Source: Vogesella sp. XCS3 (lineage in GTDB: Bacteria > Pseudomonadota > Gammaproteobacteria > Burkholderiales > Chromobacteriaceae). Taken from it: DNA of 64,000 nt. The stretch spans positions 681,501 through 745,500 of the forward strand of contig NZ_CP085530.1 in the NCBI RefSeq assembly GCF_020616155.1. Reading direction: 5' to 3'. Positions 61,729 to 64,000 of the stretch are shown here, piece by piece (positions within the stretch are counted from its first letter, which is position 1; each line of letters starts with the position of its first letter). The position numbers and the translations under genes were made by a program. The notes under the pieces were generated by a model. That model had not been told where the DNA came from. It was given only the letters and a program-made list of their open reading frames with translations, and searched no databases.

Positions 61729-62529
61729 TTATTGCTTCCACACCGGCTTGGGTGGCGTGCCGTCCGAGGTCGTCAGGATCTCGTAGCCGGTTGCCGTCAC
61801 CAGAATGGTGTGTTCCCACTGTGCGGACAGGCTGCGGTCTTTGGTGACCACGGTCCAGCCGTCTGCCAGCAGGCGCAGGTGGCGTTTGCCCTGGTTGATC
61901 ATCGGCTCGATGGTGAAAATCATGCCTTCCTTGATTTCCAGGCCGGTGCCAGGCTGGCCGTAGTGCAGTACCTGCGGCTCTTCGTGGAATTTGGTGCCAA
62001 TGCCGTGGCCGCAGAATTCTTGTACCACGCTGTAGCCGGCTGCTTCGGCGTGGCGCTGGATGGCGTAGCCGATATCGCCCAGGTGGGCACCCGGTTTTAC
62101 CTTCTCGATACCTTTCCACATGCACTCATAAGTGACCTTGCACAGGCGGCGGGCAAACTCGCTGACTTCGCCCACGTAGTACATGCGGCTGTTGTCGCCG
62201 TGGTAGCCATCTTTGATCACGGTGATGTCCAGGTTCACGATGTCGCCTTTTTTCAGCGGCTTGTTATCGGGAATGCCATGGCAAATCACGTGGTTGATCG
62301 ATGTGCAGATGGATTTCGGATACGGGTTGGTGCCATCCGGTGCGTAGTTCAGCGGCGCCGGAATCGTACCCTGTACATTCACCATATAGTCATGGCAGAG
62401 CTTGTCCAGCTCTTCGGTGGTCACGCCCGGTTTAACAAACGGGGTGATGTAATCCAGCACTTCGGCAGCCAGGCGGCCGGCGATGCGCATTTTTTCGATG
62501 TCTTGCTGGTTTTTGATAACAATGGACAT
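61729..62529 (-). CDS. map: Type I methionine aminopeptidase
   Basis: From ATG 62529 the protein has 266 residues. The five metal ligands are visible: Asp in VNLDITVIKDGYHGD and DNSRMYYVG, His in CGHGIGTKFHEEP, and Glu in TIEPMINQG and WEHTILVT. It removes N-terminal Met from new proteins. The upstream 15 residues of the open frame (62530-62574) have no similarity. The frame lies between prmB and the porin, in opposite orientation to prmB. Confidence 0.95.
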   Translation of the reverse strand: MSIVIKNQQDIEKMRIAGRLAAEVLDYITPFVKPGVTTEELDKLCHDYMVNVQGTIPAPLNYAPDGTNPYPKSICTSINHVICHGIPDNKPLKKGDIVNLDITVIKDGYHGDNSRMYYVGEVSEFARRLCKVTYECMWKGIEKVKPGAHLGDIGYAIQRHAEAAGYSVVQEFCGHGIGTKFHEEPQVLHYGQPGTGLEIKEGMIFTIEPMINQGKRHLRLLADGWTVVTKDRSLSAQWEHTILVTATGYEILTTSDGTPPKPVWKQ

Positions 62530-62610
62530 TGCTGAGGTGGGGTCGTTTGATGTGTCAACGCAGTATGGTAGCAAATCCTGCTGGCAAGCGGGGGGTGGCG
62601 TGCGGTGGGC

Positions 62611-62639
62611 AATAAAAAGCGGGCACCGAAGTGCCCGCT
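62611..62639 (-). terminator. Terminator of the porin gene
   Basis: On the minus strand a 9-bp stem (AGCGGGCAC/GTGCCCGCT, loop TTCG) ends in TTTTTATT, 27 bases after the porin stop. Confidence 0.88.
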
Positions 62640-62665
62640 GGTAATGACTATCGAAACAACCTGGC

Positions 62666-63793
62666 TTAGAAGGTGTAACGAATGCCGGCGCCGAAGGCTT
62701 GCGGGTCGTTGCCCTTGGTCAGGCTGGCAGCGCTGGTGCCCAGGCCGGTATCGTATACCGGGTTGCCCAGGTTGGCGTTCTGCGATTTTTCGTTCTTGAT
62801 CTTGGTGGCGTAGGCGTACAGCTGGGTTTGCTTGTAGATGTCGTAAGTTGCACCGATCACCCACTGCTTGGCCTTGTAGTCACCTTCGTTGCCGCTACGG
62901 GTGTTTTTCAGGGCACCCAGGGTGCTGTACGACGCGCGCAGGGTGGTTTTGCCGATGGTCTGACCCAGTGTCAGCGTGGTAGCTGTCTGTTTCGGGTCTT
63001 TGCCGGTGGCGTAGTCCATCTTGGCCTGCTCGATACCGGCACCAATGAAGGTGCCGCCTGGCAGGGTGTAGCTGGCGACCAGTTTGGTGTAAACGGTGCT
63101 GTTCAGCTCTTTTGCGGTGTTGCCACTGTCGTTCTTGCTGCCTTGGCGGTCATAACCGGCTGCCACTTGCAGGCTCTCGGCTTTGTATTTGCCGGCCAGC
63201 GAGAAGCGGTCGTTCTTCTGGCGGGTGCCGTTAGCGGCCAGCGTGCGGGCTTCGTCAAAGCCATAAGATACGCCCAGATCAAAGCCGGACAGGTTTGGCG
63301 ACAGGTAGTGCACGCTGTTTTTCAGGCGAGCTTCACCGCGGGAGAAGGTGTTGCTGCTGCCGTGGCTGCTGGCGGTGGTGTTGGACATGGCGTCCAGGCC
63401 GATGTCGGTCAGCGCTTTGTAAGCCGAGTCTTTCTGGCCCAGTTCGAATTTGCCGAAGTTGCCGCCGATGCCCACGAAAGAGTTACGGCTGGCCAAGGTA
63501 GCGGTTTCGCCCTTGTCATTGGTGCCGGTCTGGTCGAAGCCGCGCAGGCTGGTTTCGATCTGGCCGTATACGGTAACGTCGTCTTCTACTTTGGTCGAAC
63601 CTTTTACGCCCAGGCGGGAGCTTTGGTCGGTCACGCGGCCGGTGGACGGTACGTCTTTTTTGAAGTCGCCATTGCCCGATGCTTTAACCGATTCAACACC
63701 GGCGCTAAGGAAGCCGTACCAAGTGATTTCGGCGTGAGCGGCGAAAGAGGTAAGAGAGAGGGTAACCAGGCTGGCAAGCAGTTTCTTTTGCAT
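62666..63793 (-). CDS. Gram-negative general porin (PorB/Omp32 type)
   Basis: The 375-residue protein has a signal peptide cut after SFAAHA, then EITWYGFLSAGVESVKASG, the first strand of betaproteobacterial trimeric porins. Further family strands include SRLGVKGSTKVEDDVTVYGQIETSL, ASRNSFVGIGGNFGKFELG and a C-terminal IRYTF ending in Phe. The loop 3 region around LGQKDSAY...NTTASSHGSSN constricts the pore. Strong ribosome site and codon use suggest high expression. Orientation is opposite to the trp and hexomutase genes. Confidence 0.93.
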   Translation of the reverse strand: MQKKLLASLVTLSLTSFAAHAEITWYGFLSAGVESVKASGNGDFKKDVPSTGRVTDQSSRLGVKGSTKVEDDVTVYGQIETSLRGFDQTGTNDKGETATLASRNSFVGIGGNFGKFELGQKDSAYKALTDIGLDAMSNTTASSHGSSNTFSRGEARLKNSVHYLSPNLSGFDLGVSYGFDEARTLAANGTRQKNDRFSLAGKYKAESLQVAAGYDRQGSKNDSGNTAKELNSTVYTKLVASYTLPGGTFIGAGIEQAKMDYATGKDPKQTATTLTLGQTIGKTTLRASYSTLGALKNTRSGNEGDYKAKQWVIGATYDIYKQTQLYAYATKIKNEKSQNANLGNPVYDTGLGTSAASLTKGNDPQAFGAGIRYTF

Positions 63794-63916
63794 TTAATGC
63801 TCCGTTTTCCCGTGTGTCGGGTGTTTTTTGAAAACGGGGCAATTGTGCTGGCCAAATGTTGCACTGCAATGAGCATGCTGTGACAGCCTGATTAATGTTC
63901 AGTTAATCTGAATCAA

Positions 63917-64000
63917 TCAGGCCAGAAACTGGTTGGGGTAAACTTCGTCGATCAGGGTGCGGCAGTCCACGATGCGAAGATCGTTGTCTTTGGCGAAGTC
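63917..64000 (-). CDS. C-terminal end of an unidentified gene (cut by window end)
   Basis: An open minus-strand frame enters from the right edge and ends at a TGA (63917-63919). The 27 visible residues read DFAKDNDLRIVDCRTL and end EVYPNQFLA. This is too short to name. The 123 bases between it and the porin start hold the porin promoter. Confidence 0.45.
   Translation of the reverse strand, partial: DFAKDNDLRIVDCRTLIDEVYPNQFLA

Overview
The window looks like a chromosome segment of a GC-rich betaproteobacterium. A PorB-type porin, PrmB, DarP, AccA and TilS, and trp genes split over two loci point to the Neisseriales, most likely the Chromobacteriaceae (Vogesella/Chromobacterium/Aquitalea type). 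This placement is inferred from gene content only.

Layout. 1-6.8 kb is a fatty-acid degradation cluster: the end of fadE, a YciA-like thioesterase, a FadL porin, a FadN-type bifunctional beta-oxidation enzyme and thiolase. 6.9-8.4 kb is an unrecognised 505-aa protein. 8.9-10.7 kb is a secreted lipase with its foldase. 10.8-17.5 kb is housekeeping: trpC, a YheT hydrolase, mog, darP, pmbA, an AlkA-like glycosylase, a patatin-like phospholipase and dsbB. 17.65-19.19 kb is a tandem array of eight tRNA-Asp(GTC)/tRNA-Val(TAC) pairs (16 genes), all read on the minus strand from one strong promoter. 19.4-23.1 kb carries accA, tilS, cdd and an ArgP-like LysR regulator.

23.49-49.79 kb is a genomic island of about 26.3 kb. 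It sits in the 3' end of a tRNA-Ser(TGA) gene and is bounded by a 16-bp direct repeat, with a P4-type integrase just inside the right end. Pairs of TATCAAA motifs with identical 5-bp spacing lie inside both ends and look like integrase arm sites. Cargo, left to right: two unknown genes; an XRE regulator with a doubled palindromic operator; an LprI-like lipoprotein gene split by an IS903-group element; a three-gene TerB/ATPase/helicase operon matching the Shango anti-phage system; a second, identical and inverted IS copy; an Abi_C-like gene; a second tyrosine recombinase; a six-enzyme redox/electrophile operon divergent from an HxlR regulator; and a phage-satellite-like block (AbrB-type protein, gene II/X-family replication protein, degenerate RepA-like ATPase, AlpA-like protein, integrase).

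49.8-64 kb returns to the core genome: a hybrid histidine kinase, a small molybdopterin-oxidoreductase-like periplasmic protein and an HD-GYP response regulator; the metNIQ methionine importer; trpG-trpD; a phosphomanno/glucomutase; prmB; map; and a major porin.

The most striking non-genic signal is a short repeat with consensus AGGTTGGCCGCA. Its 10-bp core GGTTGGCCGC occurs 25 times by eye in both orientations, where well under one copy is expected by chance. Several copies form inverted repeats behind genes, as Neisseria DNA uptake sequences do. The only long gap without an exact copy (25.4-37.9 kb) coincides with the IS/Shango/Abi segment. I propose it as a DNA-uptake-sequence-like element of this lineage.
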